Shown here: positions 42,210-51,731 of the stretch, one piece after another
How positions within the stretch are numbered: position 1 is the stretch's first letter
Layout: every line of letters begins with the position of its first letter
Assembly: GCA_015179125.1 (NCBI GenBank)
Contig: WHVA01000358.1
Coordinates: forward strand, 1-64,000
Reading direction: 5' to 3'
Length of the DNA: 64,000 bases
Source of the DNA: Gautieria morchelliformis
Lineage: Eukaryota > Basidiomycota > Agaricomycetes > Gomphales > Gomphaceae
Made by a program: the position numbers and the translations under genes
Notes under the pieces: model-generated
The model's input: the letters and a program-made list of their open reading frames with translations, nothing else
Told to the model about the DNA's origin: nothing
Databases searched by the model: none

Positions 42210-44815
42210 AGGGCGCATTCATCACACACCTCAAAGTCGCTACTTCGCAACACGACCACCACCATCCTTGTCAACTCTGTTACATACAACGTCCATCATG
42301 TCTTCAAATATTTATATCATACGCATCCCCGAAGCGCCCAGCCTGGGTGGTCGACTCTGCCCATGCCAGTGACACTTGGGTCCTACCATCAAATCAGCCT
42401 GCCAGGCCTGGACCACTAGCACTGCTAGTACTATTGGTCCAGATAATATTGTAATGTGTCCTGTGGCGCTGTAATTGAATGCAAACCATCCCAAATATAG
42501 TTACCAATCAATGCCATTACTTGCGAGGGTGTTGATGTAAGTTGGGCTCAACAAGCATGCAGAAAAACGGTTGGGCCATGATGCATGATATGATGGACCC
42601 AAGATGGCGCCTGTTCGTACCATTTTGCCATACCTAGGGTAATAGAAGGCGCTGCCGCGCTATAGTCGACATGCATCAGACCTTCCGAGTCCGGCATCAC
42701 GTATTGACGAGATATGTCCAGGGTGTGCGCGCTCTGGTATATACATAACTCATGGTCCAATGTGGTCCGAACGGCTGATTGGACTTGGACGTCAGTGTGT
42801 TCCGACACTCCATACAACGTTACATGCATAGAATTACAGCGTCAATAATAATATCCGGTGTATGTTTAATTCTTCGAGTTGTCTCGTCGTTCCGAAGTCC
42901 CCAAAAGTGGGAAAGATGTGGATCAGATCGCCATAGGGATTGATACTAATGCACTAATGGTTGTCTTTTTCTTGGTTTGTGTGCTTTGTATTTTGGGGCC
43001 GCGCCCTTGTAACTTACAAGACTGATGATTGGCACCCTCAGCAGCCGACGTCAATCAGGGGAACTTTGCATGATTTGCCAATGGTCCAAAGCACATTTGC
43101 GCTGGTGATAGTCTACAGGGTAACTTCCGTAGGGGGAATGTAACGTTCATGCATAAGAATAACCAGGGCTTGTGAAGAACCTTAGGCTGAAGCTCCTAGA
43201 GAAAATACAAGGTGCAGAACGACGCCCAACTAGTGCAAAAGACGCACGTAAGAGCGAAGCTACTTGTTCAATATCGCCAAGATCAACTCAGAACCCTGGC
43301 TATGCCAGACAAGCTGCCAGTCACACAGGATTAGGCGTAAATTACAACAGGCCGTGGCCTCGATTGCCTTCTAGAATGTATGAATTTAAGCCTTATGATC
43401 AAGGCGACCAAAAATGAAACTAATGCCAGGGCACGCGCTCCGCTCGTCATGCAAGGCTGGGGTGAGATTTCCGAGATCGGCCTGCGTCCAATAGTGTTAT
43501 TCCCACCAAGGCGGAGTGTGACCGCATTCAGCAAAAACATCCCATTACCACAGGAGAATTAGCCCCTAGGGTGTATTTGAATTTGGCATCAAATAGCTCT
43601 GAAGCCGCAATTATTGACCGGAAAACGAGGACCAGTATAGAGCGCCACAAGCTCTCAGTAAATATGGTGGCTCAGGTAATGTGAACTGTGAGAAAAGTCA
43701 AGAAGACATATGTTACAACGTGTCAGGTTGGGTAATGAGTACCAGTCCTGGGATCTTGAGAAACTTTCTGACCAGCCACATGAATTTGGGGTAACCAATG
43801 CTCAGTGTTCAGGAACAAACACGAAGTATTTTGAGTCTATGACAACCAGATGTGAGTATCGTGAGCTGGCGGGATCTTTGTTTTTCGTACGGCGCCTGGC
43901 AGAAATATGACTTTGCAATTTGGTGGACATCAACATATCTTACATCCTGCACTCACCAAAATAGACGCTAGTATTCTCGCAAAACCAAGTGGACGCACCA
44001 TCTCTAAAAAAAACTTGGATTGACTACTGGTAGAGAAAGGCAACTTGAAGGTGAACTTCGGAGGCGATCATCGACGAAACCCATCATTGATCCGGCCCCA
44101 TGGCCCCTTCTTGAATCGTTCTGGATAAGGAAGTGGCACTTACGATATAGTATATCTTGAAAATCATTGTCAAAGGCAGGTTTACTGTAATTATGACTCT
44201 CGACCTGCCGAGGGTGGAATTGGCCAATTGTAACGAGTCAAGCGCTCCGTCGTGACGGCATGATCAACGTTATGTAAGCGCTGGACCGCTGGTGCCACTG
44301 ATCAGGGTCGTCAGCACATGGTACGAGAAGCTGTTTAATCACCCCGCTGATACGAGTACCTTTGCCTCCCACATAAAGCGCTGTTAATACTACAACTGGT
44401 TTCGGAGGTTAGTGCCATTATCATTGCTCTTTGCGTCACTCTACAGCGGAGCCACGGCCAATCGGAGGTGTCCCAGAGTTTGATACGACAGCGCGTTGAA
44501 TCGGGCCCTCAAGTTGGCTCACGGTTATTTTATCTCATCTTGATACTACCGCTATAGCTACGGAGGCCAGTCCCGGTCATCTATTGGAGATGGAGATGTC
44601 ATCTTGAGGGCCCCCAGGCCCATTTGCCGACGATCCGGTCTACATTATGGGATGGTGTCGACTGGATGCTTTTGAGGTTACAGGTGGGGTATAGAGGTGT
44701 GCGTGTGTGAGATATCCGCGAGAAGTGTAGAAAGGGTCCTTAAGCGCCCAGGCGATGGTGGTGGTCGGAGTGCAAAAGGAGTCCACGGTATGGGTATGTT
44801 ACGACCGTTCTGTCC
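42210..44815. other. Long stretch without recognisable gene
   Basis: Only short open frames (up to ~90 aa) on both strands with no family signature and no coherent splice pattern. I see no strong repeats. It may be genuine intergenic host sequence or very old transposon debris. Confidence 0.4.
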
Positions 44816-44817
44816 AA

Positions 44818-45068
44818 CCATCTCCGCCACCTCCGCATCCTCTCCGCATCTCCTCCGCATCCTCTCCGCATCTCCTTTGCATCCTCTCCGCATCCTCTCC
44901 GCATCTCCTCCGCATCCTCTCCACATCTCCTCCGCATCCTCTCCGCATCTCCTTCGCATCCTCTCCGCATCTCCTCCGCATCCTCTCCGCATCTCCTCCG
45001 CATCCTCTCCACATCTCCTCTGCATCCTCTCCGCATCTCCTCCGCATCCTCTCCGCATCTCCTCCGCA
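44818..45068. repeat. 22-bp tandem array (~11 units)
   Basis: The unit is cctccgcatcctctccgcat plus ct, with C/T substitutions and one partial unit. Period 22 is coprime with 3, so translation repeats every 22 residues. All six frames remain open, giving long spurious ORFs (247 aa plus, 175-185 aa minus) in this region. The plus strand is pyrimidine-rich. Confidence 0.9.
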
Positions 45069-45331
45069 CCACATCTGACTCTATTCCGCAACATCCGCAA
45101 CCCTCTACCTCGACCCCTTTTTCTTTCAGTACCCCTGGCCACCTCCAGGTACCGGCCCCCATACTCGACCCTGAACACAGCAAGATACCATTTCCGTACT
45201 TCCATTTGTTCTGATGCCTATTGTACTTACATGCCTTGTTCTTTGCCATTGTACTTACCCTACCCTGCACCCCCCTTGTCATCCCCTTGTTCCACATTAG
45301 TTACTTGCCCCGTATGTCACTCCCGCACTCT

Positions 45332-45655
45332 CCGGAATTTGCTTAGTACCATACTATTACCTGTTGCTTCAGCTCTTTGTATAAAACCCCCTCATGTATG
45401 TCTCCGTTTCTGCAATCAGATAATCGACTTCGATACGTGAATCCCTTTTCACTATCTCCTGTTCTTAGCACATAGAGTTTTGCTAGTCTTGTCTCCCTCC
45501 GCTCTCGACCCTCTGTCCTCCGCCTCTTCCAACCTCTGTTCTCCGACCCTTGACCCTTGACCCTCAGCCTCCTGTTCTTGACTTCCGCCTTCTCCGACAT
45601 CCGGAAGTCAAATCCGAAATACTTAGGATGGTAGTTCATCAGGGGCGCAACATAT
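45332..45655 (-). repeat. LTR of a degraded Ty3/gypsy element
   Basis: Reverse complement of 8348-8664, with the same ends (tgttgcgcccc... to ...actaagcaaat in the minus direction). It carries ctttgtataaaac as a possible TATA region (written on the plus strand). It lies just downstream, in the minus sense, of an RT fragment, which fixes its identity as a 3' LTR. Confidence 0.6.
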
Positions 45656-45659
45656 AAGT

Positions 45660-45760
45660 TGAAGCCGTTGTGGTGCGGAAGGCGGCCTTCCACTCGTCTC
45701 CCTCGCAGATCCAAACATTGTTGAAACCCCAGCAGACATCCAGCTTGACATCATGTGCTT
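45660..45760 (-). pseudogene. Gypsy reverse transcriptase fragment
   Basis: The minus strand reads VKLDVCWGFNNVWICEGDEW and KAAFRT, the RT palm start of Ty3/gypsy (compare KLDICWGYNNVRIKEGDEW in the element at 34.6 kb). Only about 33 codons remain before LTR sequence, so almost the entire element is deleted. It belongs to a family different from the 31.8-kb element, because the LTR is different. Confidence 0.75.
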
Positions 45761-45924
45761 GCATGTGGCTGCGTGTGTTGTGAAACCAGTGATACTTGAC
45801 TGATGCCCAATCCCCTTCGTGTCGTCTTGTTTCCACATGTCAACCATCATATGCTACTTGCTCCCTCCATGTCTTTTGTCCCTTCATTCCATTTCCTATC
45901 GTCATAACACAACGGGCTCTGTAG

Positions 45925-46065
45925 TACAAGTAGCCTACGCTTGTACGATGACCTCTCAGCTCCTGCTGAAGTCGCCTAGGTATTTGTTCCTTTCTCACTA
46001 ATACTATCAGCTCCTGCTGAAGTCGTCTAGCCAGGGTTCTCATACTAGACCTCTGCGACAATAGC
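45925..46065 (+). repeat. Copia-type LTR fragment
   Basis: cttgtacgatgacctctcag, then ctgctgaagtcg...tagccaggg, matches the LTR of the copia remnant at 56942-57154 (cttgtacaatgacctctcag, tctgaagtcatcttagccag). Cagctcctgctgaagtcg occurs twice (about 45957 and 46010), a small internal duplication. No coding part adjoins it. Confidence 0.55.
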
Positions 46066-46084
46066 GTGCATGCCAGATATGTTC

Positions 46085-46380
46085 CAAGCAAAGTACCAGG
46101 TGGCTGCACTGCATCCTCGAAGAAGCACATGTGAGGGCATGTGTACTGGCCTGGAAGTGTGGGAAGATGTGCTGGACAGGTCAGACACATATGGGAGGGG
46201 GAGTAGCAGCTTGGTGGCTTTCACCCACTCTCTTTGGTGTGTCGTCCTCAATGCACATTTAAGCTGCCACAGCTTTGATGCACTCAAGCAAAGTACCAGG
46301 CGGCCATGCCATGTCCTTGGAGAAGCATGCATGAGGGCACGTGTACCAGTGTGGAAGTGCAGGAAGATGCACTGGTAAAG
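46085..46380. repeat. Imperfect direct repeat pair (~95 bp, ~205 bp apart)
   Basis: caagcaaagtaccaggYggc followed by agaagca...tgagggcaYgtgtac and ggaagatg occurs at ~46086-46180 and again at ~46287-46375. No coding role visible. Confidence 0.65.
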
Positions 46381-46389
46381 ATTCACTAA

Positions 46390-46740
46390 CACTGGAGGCA
46401 TATAAAGATTTTCTGGTCTGAAAAACTGTTCAAAAAACTGTAAAGATATTCCAAATTTTTTTAGTGTTTTTAATGTAAAAAAAAATTAACAAAAATTTGT
46501 GTTTTTGTTAGAATTTGTTGAGCAAGAAAATTGTAAAAAAAGCTTAAAGTTTTTTGCAGGGTTTTTTATGTCTTTTTATAAATTTCTTTGTGAAAACACA
46601 AAGAAACCCATAAAAAACCCTGAAAAAAACTTTGAATTTTTTACAATTTTCTTGCTCAACAAATTTTAATAAAAACACAAAATTTTATCAAGTTTTTTCA
46701 ACAGTTTTTCAGACAAGAAAACTTTTATATGCCTGCAGTG
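46390..46740. mobile_element. Near-perfect foldback MITE, 351 bp, TAA duplication
   Basis: The ends are cactggaggcatataaagat at the left and cttttatatgcctgcagtg at the right, inverted copies with few mismatches. The pairing runs almost to the centre (gttttttatg...cataaaaaac), so the whole element is one long hairpin. A 3-bp direct repeat taa flanks it (46387-46389 and 46741-46743). Very AT-rich, no ORF. The 3-bp duplication and CACT start suit a CACTA- or Harbinger-related MITE. Confidence 0.9.
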
Positions 46741-46743
46741 TAA

Positions 46744-47419
46744 TAGGAATAACACCTATCAGCATACTAGTACACTAAAGTAGGCTTTGCTAGACAGATC
46801 CATTCACCTTGAATCTTAGTTCGTCAGAATAGGAGGATAGGAGGGAAACATTGGAAATACGACTGAGACCGCACAGCTGGCTCGTACCTTATTCCAGATC
46901 AGGGGCGTGGATCTATATGCCAGGTAAGGGGCTCGATCGGTGTCGATCGATCTGTGATGTCATGTGCACGCATGATGCGCGTGCCTCAGCTCGGCATATT
47001 CTACGCAGAAGGGTTGGGCTCTGTCTCATGTATGCTTGGGGGCTTGGATACATGGGGTGTGCATGTCGGGACGGACAGGGGCTTGTTATTGGTCTGGAAA
47101 TGGGCCTGGGATTCGGTGTGATGTTGTTATAGTTTGTTAGTGAGACTTGCACACCGCCAGACATTAGGTTATCCTCCGTATAAGCTGTGGTTTCAAATGC
47201 CCTGTGTGAAACTGAAATAGAGTTCCGCTTGAGCTCGGTTGAAGCCCAGTGTCAAAGCTGAAGGATAAGCCCGGCACAGGCTGGTGCTCAGACGCAATGT
47301 CTCTGAGTGCAAATGGGCCATGCTGAGTCACTTCCTGCGGCCTCGGCACGAGGCCAGCACAGGCTCAGCTTATCATGCGATCAATGCCCGAGGTCGAAAC
47401 CAAATGACAGCTTCAGTGC
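46744..47419. other. No gene recognised
   Basis: Upstream region of the transposon gene at 47.4 kb. No clear terminal repeat could be paired. Confidence 0.35.
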
Positions 47420-49897
47420 ATGCTGGAGGCCAAGACCAAGGCACTCTCACATAATAATATTCTAGCACTGCGGCACGCTCATCTGGCATGCCATATTACA
47501 CGCGCATGGACCACACACTCTTGTGGGCAACAACAGGTATGCCTCATGGAGCCCGTCATCATAGCTGCCACTGACACTTGTGCCCTTTTTCAGAGAATTT
47601 CTGGTCAAGAAGGCAGCACGAATTTCTGCGATCCCCACTGTATGTTGTCCCCTTCATGCCATGAGATCGACAATAACCTCAGGTACCAGATTGGCTTCCC
47701 GATGGCAAGGGCCTTTGGCAATGTCAAGCCTGCCAAGATGCGTGGTGGCGTACGGGCCCTCAAGCACATGTACACGAGGACACTCAAGGACATCGGCGTA
47801 ATGTCCAGTACTGAGAGTCCTTGACTGTGTTGCAAAATAGTGCTGCCCCGTCTGGCCATTCAGACAGTGCTCCCGCTATGTGGACCTTGCTTCAGGGGGA
47901 TGATATTCCTGAGCCTGACAATGATGGTTGGGAGGACGACGTGAGTGAAAATGCATCGGATGGACTCGCCATTGGTGCTGCTCATGCTGGTCCCTCATGA
48001 ATTCCGAGCGGCAGCAACACTGTTCTAGAATGATCCACACACGATAGTACTGTATTTGAGCTTGGCAGAGCTCTTGACCAGTATCTGAGTTTGCGTGATG
48101 TACCCGCAGAACAAGCATCTGATGATAGCGAGGCTGAGAGATCCCAGGCTGGCAGTGAGTCTTCTGCGGGGTCATCACTTCAACTTGAAGGTATAATGTC
48201 CCTTCATTCCAACCAGGTTGTCTTCATACTGATATGAAGACAAGCTTCAGATATGCCAACACAAGGTAGACACCGCTGCCGCCAACAGACAACACCGAGA
48301 GAACATGAACCCTGGTATCCATGGCCGGATCAAGTGGTAAGTCCAGTTGATCTTGGGCTTGGTCAGGGGTTTTTGCTGTGTGCTGAGCTCTGCACAACCT
48401 AGTCTTGTACTCTTGACATCATGATGCATTTATCAAGGTCAGTCTTTTCAAGGCAGCAGGTGGACATTTTTCTCTGGATGCTCAAAGTCAATGGGATTGA
48501 CGATGTCCCATTGGGGAAGTCAATGAAGGCGCTCAATGCATCAATGCAGCACGTCTGTGGCATTCAGAGTATCAAGTACAATGGGGCCTTAGGCCATACC
48601 TACTATGTCAATAATCTGGTGCAGATAATTGGGCAGGTGGGTGTCGGAACACCCTTGGAATGTATGGCTGACAAGAGCACCAGGAAATGGCCAATCCGTG
48701 TATATGACCATTTCTCCACTTTTACCTGGAGGACTCATATCCGCATTTGTCCAAAGCCAGGCAAGGTCAACGGTGGCTCAAGGACGTGGATGATGCGCTG
48801 CTCACACCAATGGTATGAGTGGGACAACAGGATTTCTATATGTGGGCGCCTGTGATGTTGAAGGATCGCATGGTGGTCATGCCATTTCGGTGGTATACTC
48901 GAGATCAGGTTGTGTGTGTGAAAGCATGGAGGCCCCATGCGTGGCAGGGAGTCTGGGTCATCCTCCAGTATGAGGTGGTTACGGTGGCTGAGGGGGACCT
49001 TTTGCTGAATTTCGTGGAGGGACATGGACGTTATGGTTGTCTGTCATGGTGGCACATTGGAGGTATGTGACTAGCCCCAATTTGGGCTCTCTCTGGGACT
49101 GAAGGACACATCCCAGGTGCATTTCAGACCCCCATGGCAGAGCGAGAGCCATGGACGCAGACTGATCCGAAGGTGGGTAATCCATGGTGAGAGCGGGTCA
49201 GGGGTCATCGCGTGTTGGGTTTCCCTCTATGGCTTTACTGTGACGATACCTCAGGTAACATGTCTAAAAAATGGAACAAGCACACCAGCAGGTTTGGAGC
49301 GAGAGCATGCACAAAAGGAGTACAATGTGCATTTCTTCTGCACATCCAACACTGCACTGCTACTGGAAATGCTAGAGGGTATTGTGGTGCAGCTGAGGTA
49401 TGTGTGCAGTGCTCCCTGGAGTACGACCCAGGTGACTCATGGATGCGGCTTAGGGCATGCCAAAGACAGGGCAGGGCATCTGGGCTTGGGATTGCGTCTA
49501 TGGGGGGATGGTTCTCATATTGGTGTGGATTTTTGCCTTGCTGGGAGACAACCCAGTGCAAAGTGAGTTGGCATGTCACCGTGGGCTCCTCGCAAAATCT
49601 TTCTGTCGCTGCTGCTGGGTGAAAGGTTTGGATGCAAATCCCGATGGTGGGATGGTGATGGTATGGGAGGGCTCGAGGTCCGAACATGTCGGGGGTGGGC
49701 AGGACATACCAGTGGAGAGTTCTGAGCCCGGTAGTAGTGCAGGGGAGAGGTCAGAGGGGGGGATGGGGGGAGCACCAGCGCCACGCGTGAGGAGGCAGAA
49801 GGGGGTGGAGAGCATGGCAGAGATGGTGGACTGCCTGAAGCGGTTCATGATGGTGGGTCAACTGGAAGGCTATGTTATGGGTCTGCTCATGGGGTGA
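47420..49897 (+). pseudogene. Decayed large gene of an Agaricomycete transposon-associated family
   Basis: I recognise a conserved series of blocks found in order in large proteins repeated in mushroom genomes, but I cannot name the superfamily. Here they are EHEPWYPWPDQV (exon end 48336), an intron at 48337-48402, then LDIMMHLSRSVFSRQQVDIF, LWMLKVNGIDDVP, SMKALNASMQHVCGIQSIKY and GALGHTYYVN. Next come FLHFYLEDSYPHLSKARQGQ and RWLKDVDDALLTPM, with a TGA. GQQDFYMWAPVML and MPFRWYTR follow, then FPLWLYCDDTSGNMSKKWNK, EYNVHFFCTSN, GIWAWDCVYG, ALLGDNPVQSELACH and FCRCCWVKG. Several frameshifts and stops separate the blocks. The 47420-47824 frame and the acidic stretch at 47870-48180 are probably earlier exons. 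No DDE triad was located. Confidence 0.65.
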
Positions 49898-50164
49898 TGT
49901 GGTTGTGTTACGATACGATCCTTCATAAGGTTGACCGAGCTCGGGGGTGAAACCTGAGGTAAGATCCGAGGTTACGGAGCGAGGTTCTGATAGGGAGGTT
50001 AGAGAGGGACTGGGCTTCAGCTTATGTGCTGTGCCGACCCTACGCACGAGTCCCAACTTTGGAGGTAAATGAATAAGAGGTGAGGTTTGGCTCAAGGCGA
50101 AGGCTTAGAAACTAACTAAGGATCAAAGGGTACGATAGTTGATTTTCAGACTGAAGAATAGGAA
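49898..50164. other. No gene recognised
   Basis: A block with cttcagcttatgtgctgtgcc (~50016) resembles the start of the LTR family at 8.3/45.6 kb, but too weakly to call. Confidence 0.3.
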
Positions 50165-50340
50165 TTGTTAGGGGACACCCTGTTTTCCATTTCCAGTTCC
50201 GACACCACACCCAGTTCCGACTCCATTTCCGACTCCGCTTCCGGTTCCAATTCCATCTCCGCCTCCGCTTTCGGAAATGATTCCGCTCCTGGGAGAACTT
50301 CCACCAGTTCTGTTTGCCTTGCCAGTTCCACTCCATTTTC
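50165..50340. repeat. Degenerate hexamer array (ttccga/ctccgc type), inverted partner at 60960-61090
   Basis: About 25 near-hexameric words of the form ttccgN/ctccgN on the plus strand. The flanking caccctgttttccatttcca and gttctgtttgccttgccagt words reappear inverted at 60.96-61.09 kb. This indicates two copies of one repeat element and not independent microsatellites. Confidence 0.7.
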
Positions 50341-50648
50341 TGATTTCCACTCTCGGAACAGTGTCGGAAATCAAGTGACTCGCGTAATGGGTGGCATCAA
50401 GGGTCGATCAAGGGTCAGGGAGGTCAGGGGGATGCAGGGTTGATGGTGGGTGCCAAGTGTTGTCCCTGGCTGCGCAGCATAGTATAATACGGGCTCACTG
50501 ACATTGGGGGTCCTTAGACTTTTCTCTTTGGATTTCCCCTTGTCAGGTGAGAATCCCCTCTCTTGTATACTCTGTTCATTTATACATACTTTGGATTTCC
50601 CCTTATCAGTCAGTTGTGTGGTAGTGTGATCTCCACAACTAGCCAGGG

Positions 50649-51731
50649 TTGCCCTTACACCACCCAGGTCCATATCGAAATGTAGAGAAGGGACTATTAA
50701 TCCTCTATCATCTGCTTGAAGGTTGTACATTTGATGATATGAACAGATTTATACCTGGGAGTACTTTTCATGTGATCCATCAGAGTTTCTTTGGACATGA
50801 AAAGGACCTTAATAATGACTTAAATGACAAAATCATTGATTTGTTGGCTCATATGTTTTCCAACATAAGGATTAGAATATTATCTGCAAAGGATAATAAT
50901 AAGGAAGAACTATTCAACACAATAACTTTATTCCTTGATGGTCATGACACAAGAGGAACAGAAATAGGAAGATCATCTAAAGTACAATGGTCACATAAAC
51001 ACAGAAATTCTGGAATGAGAACTCAAGTAATTATGGATTTTCATGAGATGGCTTTGTTTGTTTCTGATTCATTGCCATGTAGCCACTCTGATGGAGCAAT
51101 GTTCACAGAAATGAACTTAAGAGATAAGATGGATAAGGCAGATCGTATGGCTCTTGATGGAGGCTATACACTATTTGTGAAACAAGTAGTAAAGCAAGGT
51201 AGATTGAAAGAAATGAATTTCTGCCATCCAATTCGGAAGCAGAAGAATGCTGAACTATCAGATATGGAGAAGCGCTACAATGAAAGATTTGGTAGTTTCA
51301 AATCAAAGATAGAAAGCTTATTTGGAGAGTTAGGAATGACATTTAAGAAGTTAAATAATCAGAAGCCTGTCCAAACATCAAATCCTAAGATATTCTCTTT
51401 GCAGTTTAGATTAGCATGCTTGCTGCTTAATATCAAACGGTTTGTTAAATTAGGAGAGCTCCAAGCACAACCTAATCATATGTCATGGATGGAGAGCCAT
51501 TTTGACTATCCATCAACTGATACCCTCGACTTTGAGTCACTGAGAATCTCAACTCTAAAGGATATTACAGAGGATGCAAAGAAAATGTCTAAGTATCAAG
51601 CACGATTATTAGCAGGTACAGATACAAATGAATCTGACCAAGATATTGAAGATACATATGAAGTGAACAAAATAGTAGATCATAGGACAAAAGGAAAGAG
51701 AAAAGAATACTTAGTTCAATGGAAAAACTTT
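50649..51731 (+). pseudogene. DDE_Tnp_4-like transposase fused to a chromodomain, 3' truncated
   Basis: The frame is open from 50649; the first ATG is at 50739, and an upstream exon is likely because ccag precedes the open frame. The N-terminal part (VEKGLLILYHLLEGCTFDDM) resembles the helix-turn-helix start of Harbinger/IS5-like transposases. The catalytic DDE set is visible: LFLDGHD (Asp97, counting from 50649), RMALDGGYTLFV (Asp170) and KSKIESLFGELGMTFKKL (Glu222). The rest is PNHMSWMESHFDYPSTDTLD and an acidic linker, then a chromodomain start EDTYEVNKIVDH and KEYLVQWKNF. At 51732 the long-TIR element begins and cuts off the last third of the chromodomain. The gene is visibly AT-richer than its neighbours. 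No stop or frameshift inside, so the protein was probably functional until that insertion. Confidence 0.7.

Noticed and set aside
44678-45440. 247-aa plus frame and 175-185-aa minus frames
   Set aside because: Artefact of the 22-bp array; no domain outside the repeat.
50112-50336. Trp/Asn/Arg-rich minus frames near 50.2 kb
   Set aside because: Translations of the hexamer array in different phases.
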